Source: Anaeramoeba flamelloides
Lineage: Eukaryota; Metamonada; Anaeramoebidae
DNA: 64,000 nt
Assembly (NCBI GenBank): GCA_027625915.1
Contig: JANTQA010000021.1
Coordinates: 1,674,001-1,738,000, forward strand
Direction of reading: 5' to 3'
Positions 22,368 through 34,690 of this stretch are shown in pieces. The translations under genes and the position numbers were made by a program. The notes under the pieces are model-generated. The model was given only the letters and a program-made list of their open reading frames with translations. It had not been told where the DNA came from and ran no database searches. The number at the start of each line of letters is the position of its first letter. Positions within the stretch are counted from its first letter, which is position 1.

Positions 22368-22562
22368 AATAAGTTCCACCTTGAAGACATAATTTTTTAA
22401 TGATTGTTTAGGTTCAAAAAAATCTTTGTTTAAGGCATTAAATTCAGATTTTGGTAGAATAATTTGTATAAAAAAAATTCCAAAAACTGTACCTTAATAT
22501 AAATTTTTTTCAAGTCTTTATTTTCGTGGAAAGTTTGTCTTTTAAAGCGAAACTTACTATAA
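22368..22562. repeat. 200-bp TA palindrome family, copy 6
   Basis: Starts AATAAGTTCCACCTTGAAG and ends TTTTAAAGCGAAACTTACTA. A diverged copy. Confidence 0.65.
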
Positions 22563-22781
22563 TTCAAATATAAAACTAAAACAAAGTAACCTATTATTTT
22601 TATTTATAATTATTTTAATTTTTGAAAATTATATAATCATTATTTATTTATTTATTGTGAGAAAGGAGTAATCAAAGAAAATTATATCAAATAAAAAAGA
22701 GAAGATTAAAAATAATTAAAATATTAAAGTAAAAAAATATTATATCATTTACATAACCAAATTAAAAATTATCCATTCTTG

Positions 22782-23045
22782 TTAGGTTTTCCAGGATTTG
22801 AAAGAATTAAGTAAAATCCTTGATTTTACTAAATTCTTTCGAATTCTGGAAAACCACCTTTAGCTTTTTTTTTATTGAGTAATAAAAAGAAATTTTTTGA
22901 AATTTTCTTTTTATTTCTCAAATCAAAAAAAAGCGCCGTTAGATTTTCTTGAGTTTTCTATTTATTAGAAAAATCGATAGATTTTATTAATAAAATAGAA
23001 AAACTCAAGAAAACAGAGGCACTCTACGGCACTTAATGGCACTCC
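22782..23045. repeat. Hairpin-module cluster 3
   Basis: Three consecutive hairpins: about 22782-22856 (GTTAGGTTTTCCAGG stem), about 22858-22934 (AGTAATAAAAAGAAA / TTTCTTTTTATTTCTCA) and about 22936-23020 (GCCGTTAGATTTTCTTGAG / CTCAAGAAAAC). They are followed by GGCACTCTACGGCACT. All three module types of cluster 1 are present, side by side instead of nested. Confidence 0.75.
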
Positions 23046-23134
23046 CACTGAAACAGGATGAGTAAAAACCCGAAATAAAGAATAATAGCAATAAATAAGA
23101 TTCCACAAACTGTGATTAATAAATTGATATTAGA

Positions 23135-23202
23135 CTGTCGTTAGGTTTTTTTTAATTTAAAAGAATGGAGAAAAATCTTTGATTTTGCTCAATTCTTTTG
23201 AA

Positions 23203-23238
<36 letters not shown>

Positions 23239-23260
23239 AGATACGACTCCGAAAAGTGGG
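23135..23260. repeat. Hairpin-module cluster 4
   Basis: One hairpin: GTCGTTAGGTTTTTTTTAA, then AAAGAATGGAGAAAAATC, then its complement, closing through an expanded run of about 30 A residues before AACCTAG. The 3' flank GTGGGGCATTATGTACCTGA resembles the flank of cluster 5. Confidence 0.7.
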
Positions 23261-24842
23261 GCATTATGTACCTGAATTTGTATATTTTTTTACTATTTTA
23301 GGAATTGTTTATTTTCAATTATTTATTTTTATTTTTTCTTTATTACCTTAAGTTTTCTAAATATAGGGGCTTTTATGAAAAATTCTTGACAAAAACAATA
23401 AATTTCGCAATTTTGATTAGCCAGATTAAAGAGTTCTTGAGTATTTTTCAAAATTATATAATCATATTTTTAGGTTTATTTGCGAATTCTATATTTTGAT
23501 TGAAATTATTTCATTTTGTTATTTATTTATTTATTCTTAATAGTTCAATTCTAATCCCAAATTATAAAATTAACAAAGATACCCGTGAATAAATAAATAT
23601 AAATTTGATAGATGTTTACGAAAAATTTATCTATGAAATTATGACCAATTAAGTAAAAATATTTTATTCTTCAAGTCTTTATTAAAAAGTTGTTTTCTAG
23701 TTTTCAAAAAATGAAAAATTACAAAAAAGTTATCAATTTTGAAAAAAAAAATTAAGAAAATTGTTTCATCTAATTCAAGAACCCTTAAAACAATTTAAAT
23801 TATTATTGTCAAAAAAAAAATTGATTTTGAATTTTATTAAAAAATTACCCAAATCCCAAATATCTCCTCCTAAATAGGATTTGAAAAAATAAAATTTCAT
23901 TACAAAATAATAAAACACAATTTAGAAGTAAAAATTCAACACGACTTGATTACTTAAATGTTACAACTGTCCCTTCTTATAATAATACAAATATTTTTTT
24001 ATCAGATTCCATAAAATTATTTTTTGTTTCACCAAAAAAATTATCTCAAAAAAGAAAAAATAGAAATCTTTTGGGTTAATATTACAAGTATCAAAGACTT
24101 TTTATGTATAATAGTCTATCAAAATAGTTATTAACAGGATAATTTTTTTATATAGTTAGAAATAAAATCAATTTAAAATTCTCCTTTTCAGTAAAAAAAG
24201 GAAAAAAAAAATTGATTCCTCAAAAAAAAACATTTCTTTCCACTGTTTTCTTTTGTAGATTAGAATATTTGGATATTTGACATTTACAAAAAAAAATTTA
24301 AAAAACATAATAACATCTTAACACATTTTATAATTTTTCCCTGTAAATATGAAAACTTCATCCCTTAAAATCAAAATTTTGTCACTTATGCAAAATATAT
24401 TCTAATTCTACAATTGTGAAGATATTGAATAAATTTTTATGGGACTTCCCATTCTATTAAAAAATGGAAACATGTTGGATTAAAATACTTTATCCAAATA
24501 AACAAAAAAAATCAAGATTAAATATCTTTGGTAATATTCAAAAGAAAGATTCATTCTTTATCTTATCATTGGTTAACGATTATTTCTTTTAATTGAAATG
24601 TAGAAACAAATCGATAGAAATTAGGGCTGAAAGGGGAAATTAGGCTTTCTCAAAGGAAATTAGCGTATTTCCTTTAAAAACACAAAAAGAAATCATTTTT
24701 TTAATCTTTTTGTTTTGTCCTTGTTTATTTTGATATTTTTATTTAACCACACCTTTAACCTAAAACAAAAAAAAAACAAAAACAGACCAAAAAACAAAGC
24801 AAACAAAAGATCCAGAAATTTTACAACAAGCTCGATCACAAA

Positions 24843-26251
24843 ATGAGTTTTTCGTTTGAGTACCTTCTCGGATTATTGGAAAACAATGATCCCTCAATAA
24901 AAATCTTGATTTTTTTAAAATCAAATTTCCAAGAGAACGAATTAGAAAAGCTTTTTTTAGCATTAAAAGAAAACACATATGTCAACAAATTACTTATCCG
25001 TGAGCACAATTTTCGAATTAGTGAGATCAATAGTTTAGGAAGGTTATTTTCTGCAAGCAGATCTCTCAAATGTCTCCACTTGGAAAGGGTTAAATTGAAA
25101 GAAAAGGAATTGGAAATCTTTTGTAAAGGCTTGGCGGAAAATAAAAGCTTACAAATATTAGGCTTACGAAATTTGAGGATAGGTGCTAACATAACGCAAA
25201 AAATACTACCAGCACTAAACTATTCTAATTCGCTAACCGAATTAGATTTTTCGTGGAATTCTGAATTCAATTCAAATTGCGGGATTTGCTTGTCACAATT
25301 ATTAAGCAATGAGAATTGTAAATTAAAAAAATTAGATTTATCTTTTTGTTATTTGGGTGTTAAAGGTATTAAAAGTATTTCTGTTGCATTAAAAACGAAC
25401 ACCACTTTAAAATATTTGAATTTAACTTCAAACCCAATCAAGTCTGAAGGATTTTTCGTGCTTGGCAGAGCATTAACAATTAACAAAACTTTAGAAAATT
25501 TGAAATTATCGAATTGTCAAATCAAAACACCAAAAAACTACAACAACTTTCGTTTTCTAAACGACTACTTTTACAACCATAAGGAAGGTGACTTCAACAA
25601 GAACAACATCAACAAAAAAAGCAAAGAAGAAGAAGAAGAAGAAAAAGAAAAAGAAAACGAAAATAAAGATGAAATTGGCATCAGGGCAATAAAAGCCTTT
25701 TCTTTAATGCTTGCTAAAAATAAAACCTTAAAAAATATTAGGCTGTCTGACAATAGTTTGCGTGACACTGGAGCAAAATGTCTTGCAAATTCACTATTGT
25801 TCAATAACAATTTAATAAAATTAGATATTTCAAACTGTAAAATCACTGGCTATGGTATTAAAGAAATGTTTAATTGCCTTCAACAAAACGAAAATTCTTC
25901 CTTACAAATTTTAATTTTGGAATACAACATACTTGGTACAATCGGCGCTAAAGCAATTTCAAACTATTTTGATCATTTCATTAATTCTAAATCAAAAATG
26001 TGTGTTTTAAAAATTGGGTACACATATTTGAATTTGAAAGGTTTACAAATAATTATTGAAAGTTTCAAAAAAAATAATAATAATCTTTCCCATTTATCTT
26101 TTCATTCGATGAAGTTAGAATCCAACCACCCAAAGAATTGTGTATATAATTCCACGAAATCAAATCAAAATTTAGAGAAAAATAATATAAATTCAAATAC
26201 AAATACAAATACAAATATCACTAATCATGACAATCAGAATAATAACAAACA

Positions 26252-26300
<49 letters not shown>

Positions 26301-27956
26301 AATAATAATAATAGTGATAACAACACCATCATCAATAATAGTAATAGCAATATCAAAAATAATAACGAACATAAGAAAAATGATTTTGGTAAAAACAAGA
26401 AAAATATTTCCGATAATATGTCTGATCCAAATGTCATATTTATTGAATTGATCGAGTCTTTACAAAACCAAAAATCCTTAAATACAATCAAAATAGGATA
26501 TAATAAATTATCACAGCATTTAAATAAAATCTTAAAGCCATTACAACAAATGAAATTTTTACGATCAATATCTTTAGATCATTGCAAAATTGGAGTTAAG
26601 CAATTGCCAGAATTATGTAAATTTTTGGAACAAAACACTTTTTTTAAAAAAATTAGACTTGCGAATAATCCTTTAACTGACGAATGTGCGCAACCTTTAG
26701 TTGATGCAATTCGTAAAAATAAAGTATTGAAGGATTTAAACTTATCGTTGACATCTTTTACTGATTGTGGTTTAAAAATAATATCACAAATATTTAAAGG
26801 GAAATCAAATCTTTCAAAGTTTAAATTTCAAAATATTGACGTTGGTAAAATTGGGTTTAAAACATTATTTGAAATCTTGAAAAGAAATAATATTTTAAAA
26901 ATTCTTAGAATTAGGGAAGTGAATATGGATGAACATGTTTTAAGATACATATGTGATTGCTTATTAGTAAATAAAACCCTATCAAAAATTTCTTTTACAA
27001 CATCGAATAGATTAATTCCTAATACTTTAATTCCCACTATCAAATTACTTCTCGATCGAAATTTAAAATTTTCACAATCAACTTTAAGGCAAGATCTTTT
27101 TAAAATTTGTGAGAGTAATTGTAATCCTAATTCGAATAATAATTATGGACAACAGATACCTAAATTCTATGATGTTTTCATTAGACAACGATGCCAAACT
27201 TCCCCAAAAAATGTTAGGCAAATTATTAACCAATTTGAGAAAAAATTACAAATGCATATTTGGGAATGGATTTTTACAGGTTTGTTTTTCGTCCCCTTTA
27301 AGGAGATGGAAAGGGCGATGTATCAATTTAATATTAATATACATGAAAAGTCTCTTGAAGAGGATTTGCTAATATTATCAAAAGAACAAAAATCAAAAGA
27401 TATTACATTAATTTTACAACCAAATAAAAAAAAAAATAAATATAAATATAACTCCGGTTATTGTAAATTAAATTCCGAGCTGGATTCAGATACAAGTTCA
27501 GATTTAAATTCTGATTCAGAATTAAATTTGGATTCAGAATTAGAAGAAAATGAATGTGGAAGAGAAATTAAAAAGGAAAAGGGAAAGGGAAAGGGAAAGG
27601 GAAAGGAACATGAAAAGGAAAAGGAAAATGAAAGGGAAAATGAAAGGGAAAAGGGAAAAGGAAAAGAAAAAAAACAAAATGTAAAAAAAATCATACCTTT
27701 CCCTGTTCACAAATTTATCCTTCATGCAAGATCGAAAACTTTTAATCTACTTTTTACTTATTTAAATCAAAGCACTTTGAAGGATTATTCGGGAATTTCA
27801 TCAAAAATAATGAAAATTTTAATTAATTATTTGTATACAGATAAAATTGAATTGCCACACGATAATAATAGAAATAAAATTATTGAGCAATTAATTAATT
27901 CTGTGGAATATTTCCAATTAAACCCAAAATCTAAATTAGCAAAACTAATGAAATAA
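24843..27956 (+). CDS. Leucine-rich-repeat protein with C-terminal BTB domain
   Basis: Single-exon 1037-residue protein. Residues about 60-430 and 530-730 are ribonuclease-inhibitor-type leucine-rich repeats of about 28 residues (LKYLNLTSNPIKSEG, LIKLDISNCKITGYGIKEM), a horseshoe scaffold for protein binding. A low-complexity segment (about 446-512) with about 20 consecutive Asn residues separates the two blocks, and a Glu/Lys run interrupts the first block near 260-275. Residues about 876-950 are Ser/Asp-rich, then Lys/Glu/Gly-rich. Residues about 953-1037 are the second half of a BTB fold (PFPVHKFILHARSKTFNLLF, ILINYLYTDKIELP), with the usual BTB start not recognisable before the charged linker. 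BTB domains typically dimerise or recruit cullin-3; substrate unknown. The ATG at 24843 follows an AT-rich leader with no competing start. The last domain resembles that of the RCC1-BTB protein. Confidence 0.8.
26255..26312 (+). repeat. In-frame AAC/AAT trinucleotide run
   Basis: About 15 AAC codons in succession followed by several AAT codons encode the poly-Asn tract of the LRR-BTB protein. A pure run of one codon usually reflects replication slippage, so length may differ between strains. Confidence 0.9.
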
Positions 27957-30724
27957 TTTTAATTATTTTTTTAATTGAAATTTGGGTTATTGTTTAATTA
28001 ATTTTAAAAATATAAATTGACAATGTTTATTAAATAAATAAAAATGATTTAATTTAATTTCCAAAATTATATATTTTATATCCAGTTAAATCCGGAAAGG
28101 CTTGTTATAAATTTACATTAGTACTTGTAATAATATTACTGTTTTGTAAATATTATTTTAAATACACTTTTACCACCTATCCATTTTTTAAGTAAAAAGA
28201 AACAAAAGAAAAAAAGAAAAGGAAAGGGAAAGGAAAGGAAAATAGATAAGTGTTCAAAATGATATTTATTAAAAAAATATTTTGTAATTTATTTAAAAGA
28301 AAATATGATACAACATTTGTTTTACTATTTATTTTTATTCCCTTCTTTATGGGAGTTTATTAGTTAATTATCTTTTTGTAAGATTATTTTTTTTTTTGTT
28401 TTTGAGATAAAGAATTTCATATTAAGAAACTATCGTCTAAACCAAAAATGAAATGCTTATATTTTGAGAAATGGAAACAATATAAAATATTTCGTATTTT
28501 TTTAAAAAAAAAAGATGAATATATGTCCTTAATGAAATTAAGCACTATTTTTTCCTGATTACTATTTTTCGAAATCTAGCCTGATAACTTAATTCAATTA
28601 AACACAGGGATAATTTTTTTTAGAATAAAAACACTCTCAACTTTTGAATATCAAAAATATTTTTTTAAATTACAGTGCACTTTTTTATTTTTTTTTGAAA
28701 AATTGGGGTTGAGAAAATTTTGTATCAAAGAATAAGTTAATAGATTAAATATGAATACTTTTATAGAGAGTTTATCTTTTTAGTTTAACTTTTTTTGTAA
28801 TTTTATCATTTTAGAATAAAAAAACATTTGAAGACCAAATTAGTCCCTTTTGTGAAAAGAAAATTCCCATAATTTAGAATTTGTTTTAGTAAATGAGTTA
28901 AAATAATATATTGTATATTAAAATATATATAATTTCAAGTCTGAATTCAACAATTTTGGTAAAAAATGTTCTCAAGAAAAAGTTAAATTGAAACTTTATT
29001 TATTTTTATTTTTTCATTTTATTTTTATAATTTTTTTAATGGCTGTATTTGATAAAGTTTCCATTTTTAGTGTTTTTTGGGGTCGAAGGGGCCTATATAT
29101 TAATTCAAGATATCAAAATTAAATTTTGTTTAATCATAAATTAGATTCAATTATTAATTGAATATTCTACGAATTATTTTATATTTTTTTTTTTTTTTTG
29201 AAATTATCATGTATTACAATGTCTTTCGCTATAATTTGTTATTTTTTATTCTTTCTAATTTCCAGTAATCTCACCGAAAAATAGTGTTAACTCTTATTTA
29301 AATATTTAAAAGTGAATGGGAATCGTTGATCAATAAACTAATAGAGAAAAAAATACTAAAGTTTATAAACTGAAACTATTTTCAAATATTGTGGATAAAT
29401 AATTAAAAATCAATTAATTTGGGATTAAATGAAGATTAAACCTTGAGATTCGAATTTAAGAAGGTGAAAAAAGTTTAGGTATCATGTTTTTTGATCATAA
29501 GAGATTTACTCAAAATAGATTTGTTTTGAAAAAAATGTATTGAAATACTCAATTTTACAAAACTAAATAAGGTATTTTTGTAAAAAAAATAAATTTTTTG
29601 AAAAAATTAAGAATAATTTCTAATTATTATAGATTAAAGGTTTTTTAGTTTGAGAGTAAGACTCGAAAACAGTATTTAATTATGTCTTTTGAAGTGAATT
29701 TTTCAATAAAAAAATTAAAACTTCAATAGACATTGGGAATTTGGTACTCTGGTTCATTAATGAGATTTCCTGTTTGAGATTATTTAACCCCAAGTCGGTT
29801 TGAAAAATTACGAATACCCATAGTAAGAAAATCATTTGTAAACTAGAATGTTGGGGTAGTATTTGAATTTTTATCTTTTTTTGATAGAAGAAAATAACAA
29901 AAAAGAGACATTTATTTTCTCAACTCATAGAAAGCTTCGTTTAATTACAATTTTGGTTTTAAAAATTGTTTTGTTTTGTTGGTGGTTTTTAATTCAACTC
30001 CATACATAAAAAAAGGAGTTGTATTTTTCTCAGTAATAAAAAATTCAAATTAAATTTCAATTTTTCCAAAAAATAAATCATTTAGTTAATTTGTTTCAAA
30101 TTCATAAAAAAATAAAGTGGATTCTAACCCTTTTGACAGATCTTTCAAATTAATTTGATTTTAGGAACTAAAAAATAATAAAAAAAAAAAAATCTTTTTC
30201 TTTTTTTCAATTTTTTGCCAATGGTTCTTTGGTCTTTTCTGAAACAAAATATTGAACGAAGATAAGGTTAAACGATACATCATTCCCAATATTTGCATAT
30301 ACCCTTATTCAAAAATAGACAAAAAAAAACCCAATCTTTTGAATTTTCCAAACATATTATTCAAATAGTTGTTAGTTACCCCCTATTAATTTATTTATAA
30401 GTAATCATTTTTATACAATTAAATAAAAAAATATAAGATAAAAAAAAAAGTAATTTTGTTAAAAATAATAAAACAAGGGGATCAAAAATTATCTTGTAAA
30501 TTTATTGAAATTTCACCAAATCTTATTTATCGATCAAATTATTACATAAGATATCATCGACCAATTGTATGTGATTTTTATTTTAAATAGACTCAGCATT
30601 AATCTTATATTGACCTTTGATTATTATTTTCCAATTAAAAGTTCAGGTTATGTACCTACAAAACAGGAAATGGAAAACAAAACAGAAAAGACCCAAAATG
30701 TAAAATAATCATATTCAATTATTT

Positions 30725-31095
30725 CGAGAAAGGATCCATTAAAGAAAATTATATCAAATAAATAAAAAAGAGATGAAGAAAATTAATCAAATTATCAATA
30801 AATAATAATAATATCGTTTACATGGTCAAATTAAAAATTATCCACCCTTGTTAGATTTTGTTGAGTTTTCTGTATATTTGGAAAATTAATAGATTTTCGT
30901 TAGGTTTTTTTAATTTAAAAGAACAGAGTAAAATCTTTGTTTTTACTCAATTCTTTTGAATTAAAAAAAACCTAGACATTTCCTCTCAGAGTGGGGTAAG
31001 TGTAACTGAATTTATATATAATACTATATTTAGCACTTTTGTTTTCCATTTTTTTATTATTACTTTTTCTTTATAACTACAAGTTAAAAAGAAAA
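30725..31095. repeat. Repeat carrying hairpin-module cluster 5
   Basis: Flanks at 30725-30870 match 22655-22800 (AAAGAAAATTATATCAAATA, then TTACATGGTCAAATTAAAAA), and the 3' flank at 30975-31095 matches 23250-23360 (GTGGGG, then AACTGAATTTATATA). The hairpins themselves occupy about 30850-30980. This shows the hairpin modules are internal to a longer dispersed repeat. Confidence 0.65.
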
Positions 31096-31246
31096 ACAAT
31101 AGAAAAAGACATTAAATTTAAATAGTTTCAAAAATCAAAATTATTTACAAAATTGAAACTAAAGTGTAATATTGTTATTCCTTCAATGGTTTTAACCCTG
31201 TTAAAATTTTTGGAATGTAGTTTATATTAAAATTCAATTTCGAAAG

Positions 31247-31797
31247 GTTAACTCTTATTTAGTCAAAGGTGCCAAGTTTTATTGAAGAAATAGAATACAT
31301 TTTATGAGTTTAATTCATTATTATTCTCAAACTTAATTTTCAATTTTGAGATCAAAATCATTTTTTGTAATTTTGTTAAATTTTTTTTTTAATTTAAACT
31401 TCTTTTCTTTTTTATTTTTTTTTAAAAATTAAATTTGAAAAAAAAAAACATTTGAAACTTCAAATCAACTTTAAGAAAAGTTAGGATTTGTATGTTCTTT
31501 TAAGATTCATACATTTACAGGTAAAAAATCTTATTGTCAACAATTAAAATTTTCTCAAGAAATTGAGAATTTTGTACCAGATAAGTTCCAATGAAAAGGA
31601 GCCAAAAATTTTTTAACATGTTTTTTTTTTTTTTTTGAAATTTATGATTTTTTCAGGATTTTCTTTTATGAGTATGGACTCTAATCTGAAGTTTATTATT
31701 TCTCGTATTTCTAAACAATCCAAGTTTGGTTGATTCTTATTAAAAAAGATGATTTTTTCATTTTTGGTTGGGACTTTGAGTGAAATGGAGTTTATAT
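31247..31797 (+). repeat. 550-bp TIR family, copy 3
   Basis: Left tip AACTCTTATTTAGTCAAAGG; inverted right tip AAACTCCATTTCACTCAAAG. It is collinear with the copy at 7398-7942. The open frame at 31613-31855 falls across its right end and is not a gene. Confidence 0.75.
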
Positions 31798-32022
31798 TTA
31801 ATAAAAAACATTCTGTAATATATATATATATATTTATATATATATATATCCACATGTATCAATACATATTAAAAAATTGATGTAAAAAGATAATTGTGGC
31901 TTATGAAAAAATGTATAAGGTATCATATTATTAGGAAAAAAAAAAAATTAAAATTAAAAAAAACAAAAATCTGAGGCAATAATAAATATTTATTTTTGAA
32001 AAATAAAAAAAAAAAATAAATA

Positions 32023-34446
32023 TTAATTAAAAACTTTATTTGCTGCAAATTCAATTGCATTTGAAATGATTTCAAATCCATTACTAGACACCAACCAAAA
32101 TTTGCCGTTCCCATGAACTTCTGATGTGCCACACAAAGGGTTCATATTTAAAGCGACTACTCTACCAGATTTTTCCGTTTTCAATTTTTGTTTCCAGGCA
32201 ATAAACGGCAGCCCATCGTTAAGATAAGCAACAACCGCGCCGCGTTCATTTTTCTTGCACACAAAGCTAGTTTGCAATCGATGAGAAACACCGCCACCTT
32301 CGAATTCATTTACTCCTCGGACTAGCATGTGCTCTTTATCTGTGATCTCGCCAAGTAGGGTTCTTGGGTGTTGCTTTCCAGCGCGTATTACTTTGCCCAA
32401 CGACAAGGGGAGATAATGCTTAGAAACAATTCTTCCTTGGATTGCTGTCTTTGCAGGCTTTCCGGCCGCAGATGCAGCCATTGAGCAATAGGTTGTGAGA
32501 ACTAGCCCACCCCCGTTGTCGATGTAACGCGCTAAGGTGTCACCAAATTCTTTTTGGTTTAATAATTGTTTATTGGGCACGGTTGATAAAAAGACCACAT
32601 CATATTTTCCAAGAGTTTCAAGTGTTGGGGTTGATTCTTGAAGATCACAAATCTCAATATTTTCGATTCCTTGCCAACGTATGGAAGTGCAAATGTTTTC
32701 AATTCTCAGAGGCTTCGACTCTGTGGTGCAATACATTACCTTAATTTTTCTTAATGCTTTCCTTGGCTTTGGCCTTGGCGCCATCCCTTTGGAAACTTTT
32801 TTTACATAAGCCTTTCCCTTTCGTATAATCGTTTCTGTTTGAAATTCGTTGCTTTTTAAATCACTTGGAACTTTTCTTTGCATTCTTTTTTTGTTTGTGT
32901 TGGGAAACTGTTTTTTTAAATCTTTGAGTTTTTCAACGAACGATTTTTCGGTGTGTTCCTGATTAGAGTCTTTCTCTTTCTTATTCTCTTTGTCTTTGTC
33001 TTTCTCTTCTCTTTCTTTCTTTTCCTTTTTTTTTGGTTTTTTCTTTTTTTGATATTTTATTTTGGGAATTTTCATTTCCAAGCTTTCCATTTCTTCGTCT
33101 TCGTCTTCGTCTTCGTCTTCTTCTTCGTCTTCATCTTTGTCTTCATCTTCGTCTTCGATTATAAAATCTTTTAAGTCATCACCATCTTGATCACCAAAGA
33201 CATTGTTTGATTTTCTTTTGCGTTTTAAATTGACATATTCACCTCCTTCATATTCTGAGGACTCTGAATCTACGTGATCCTGATCATAATCGTCGTCATC
33301 TTCCTCATTAGATTGGGCCATATACTCTTCATCAGACGATTTCATTTTAACCCAATTGTGCCCCTCAGTTTGGTGATAAGCATTCACAGCAATTGAATTA
33401 GAAATTTTCATCCTTGTGGAATTTGATTTTGTATCTTTGTATTGTGAAATAATGGAACTTGGGTGATCCAAAAGAACATTGTTTTGATTTGGTTGAAATA
33501 TGATTGAAATTGTATTTTTTTTCTTTTTTTTTTGCTTTGGTTCCAATGCTTGTGGTGAAATATTCTCAATCCATTTCGTGTTTTTTAAATTTAACAACGA
33601 TCCGTTGTGATTTATTTTCGATTTAGGTGTGTTCATTTCAAAATATTCAAAATCAAAATGCTCAATGATCTCGGCATAATATACAGGCAAAATTAATTGG
33701 AAATAAACAAATTTTGAAAGACTAAAGATCGAAGATGTAATGTTCCTCCTACTCGGCTCGATCTTGAATTTTTCTTTGCACAAGTAAATCCCCCTTTCGA
33801 TAATTCTCCGAAACATTTCAATTTCGGGCACAGGGAATTGATCAATTCGTAGCAATTGAACCAAGGTATGTTCTGGTATCCCATTAAAGACACCTTTCTG
33901 TGAAAGGATCTGAAACGAATGCTTTTCGATGTAGGATTTCATTTTTGAAACTAAAGTGGTGCTTCTTGACTGGAGTGAATAATCAAAATACTCGAGTGCG
34001 TTGTCTATTGTTAAAGTTTTGTTGATGTTTTCGAAACACAGAGTATCTAAATCATACGTTTTAAACTGCCTTGCTAATGAATACAAGTGAAAATATTGGG
34101 CTGCAGTTTCCAATTTTGGTGGTTTGTGTGAATAAACAAAAGAGATATAATCCCCAAAGACTTTGGGATCAACAGAATCAAGATGAACAGATAATTTTTC
34201 CTTTTGATCCTCAGTCTGAAGAACGTCTTTCCAAAATGGTGAACTTAATATAAATAGTGACTTATGACAATTAAAGATCCTTTCGACTTTTTCTTTTTTC
34301 TGTCTTTTACTTTTTTTTGATTTCTTTTGTACATTTTCATTTTCTTTTTTTTCTTCTTCCTGTTTTTCTTCTAGAATGAATGTTAGATCTGAAACTTCTT
34401 TTTTGTTGTTAAAATCGTCAATAACTTTTGTAAAGTTTGGTAGCAT
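32023..34446 (-). CDS. BTB-BACK protein fused to a glutamine-amidotransferase-like domain
   Basis: Single-exon 807-residue protein. Residues 1-135 form a BTB domain (SDLTFIL, then CHKSLFILSSPFWKDVL, LDSVDPKVFGDYISFVYS) with a Lys/Glu insert near 28-55. Residues about 135-260 look like a BACK domain, as in cullin-3 adaptors. A long linker follows, with a strongly acidic Asp/Glu tract around 385-480 and a basic Lys/Glu stretch to 560. Residues about 567-807 form an alpha/beta domain (KVMYCTTES, then YDVVFLSTVP, ARYIDNGGGLVLTTYC, ending GRVVALNMNPLCGTS), resembling class I amidotransferase / ThuA-like folds. The Cys of TTYC sits where a nucleophile elbow might be, but a full catalytic triad cannot be assigned. 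The 3' third is visibly richer in G+C than the rest. The fusion suggests a ubiquitin-ligase adaptor with a small-molecule or peptide-binding tail; this is inference. Confidence 0.75.
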   Translation of the reverse strand: MLPNFTKVIDDFNNKKEVSDLTFILEEKQEEEKKENENVQKKSKKSKRQKKEKVERIFNCHKSLFILSSPFWKDVLQTEDQKEKLSVHLDSVDPKVFGDYISFVYSHKPPKLETAAQYFHLYSLARQFKTYDLDTLCFENINKTLTIDNALEYFDYSLQSRSTTLVSKMKSYIEKHSFQILSQKGVFNGIPEHTLVQLLRIDQFPVPEIEMFRRIIERGIYLCKEKFKIEPSRRNITSSIFSLSKFVYFQLILPVYYAEIIEHFDFEYFEMNTPKSKINHNGSLLNLKNTKWIENISPQALEPKQKKKKKNTISIIFQPNQNNVLLDHPSSIISQYKDTKSNSTRMKISNSIAVNAYHQTEGHNWVKMKSSDEEYMAQSNEEDDDDYDQDHVDSESSEYEGGEYVNLKRKRKSNNVFGDQDGDDLKDFIIEDEDEDKDEDEEEDEDEDEDEEMESLEMKIPKIKYQKKKKPKKKEKKEREEKDKDKENKKEKDSNQEHTEKSFVEKLKDLKKQFPNTNKKRMQRKVPSDLKSNEFQTETIIRKGKAYVKKVSKGMAPRPKPRKALRKIKVMYCTTESKPLRIENICTSIRWQGIENIEICDLQESTPTLETLGKYDVVFLSTVPNKQLLNQKEFGDTLARYIDNGGGLVLTTYCSMAASAAGKPAKTAIQGRIVSKHYLPLSLGKVIRAGKQHPRTLLGEITDKEHMLVRGVNEFEGGGVSHRLQTSFVCKKNERGAVVAYLNDGLPFIAWKQKLKTEKSGRVVALNMNPLCGTSEVHGNGKFWLVSSNGFEIISNAIEFAANKVFN

Positions 34447-34690
34447 TTTAATTCATTAATAAAAATCAACAAAATAAATCAGATTTTTCGAAGAAATTCA
34501 ACCAATTTTTAAGATTTGATCTTTTACTTGGAATTGGACATGAATCTATTTTGTTGGGTGTGTGATTTTTAATTTATCTGCCTTTAGTTGAAGCGAATTC
34601 AAAATTTCTTTGATAGAAAAACGTTAAAAATTTTTTTTGAAATTTTTTTTGTTAGCTTTTTTAATAAATTTTTTTTGATTTGTAAATAAA

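Larger units (their letters stand above)
19057..24842. other. Intergenic, repeat-rich, no gene supported
   Basis: 5.8 kb with no convincing exon. It holds a 71 bp tandem duplication (19608-19751), four copies of the 200 bp palindrome family between 20.5 and 22.6 kb, and hairpin-module clusters 3 and 4 (22782-23260). Open frames at 20414-20602, 21177-21371 and 23305-23499 are low-complexity; the first two overlap repeat copies. The last 500 bp before 24843 should hold the LRR-BTB promoter. Confidence 0.55.
27957..32022. other. Intergenic, AT-rich with two repeat elements
   Basis: Between the LRR-BTB gene (+) and the 3' end of the BTB-amidotransferase gene (-). No gene found. From 27957 to about 30720 I see only AT-rich sequence. 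Then come the repeat carrying hairpin cluster 5 (about 30725-31095) and a copy of the 550 bp TIR family (31247-31797), followed by a short TA microsatellite at 31815-31850. Confidence 0.55.

Noticed and set aside
26227-26491. Poly-Thr and poly-Leu frames at the Asn run
   Set aside because: Out-of-frame and antisense readings of the AAC repeat in the LRR-BTB gene.
27458-27725. Ser/Phe/Pro-rich frames on the minus strand
   Set aside because: Antisense of the Lys/Glu-rich linker of the LRR-BTB protein.
32953-33174. Poly-Phe/Val frame on the plus strand
   Set aside because: Antisense of the acidic and lysine-rich linker of the BTB-amidotransferase gene.
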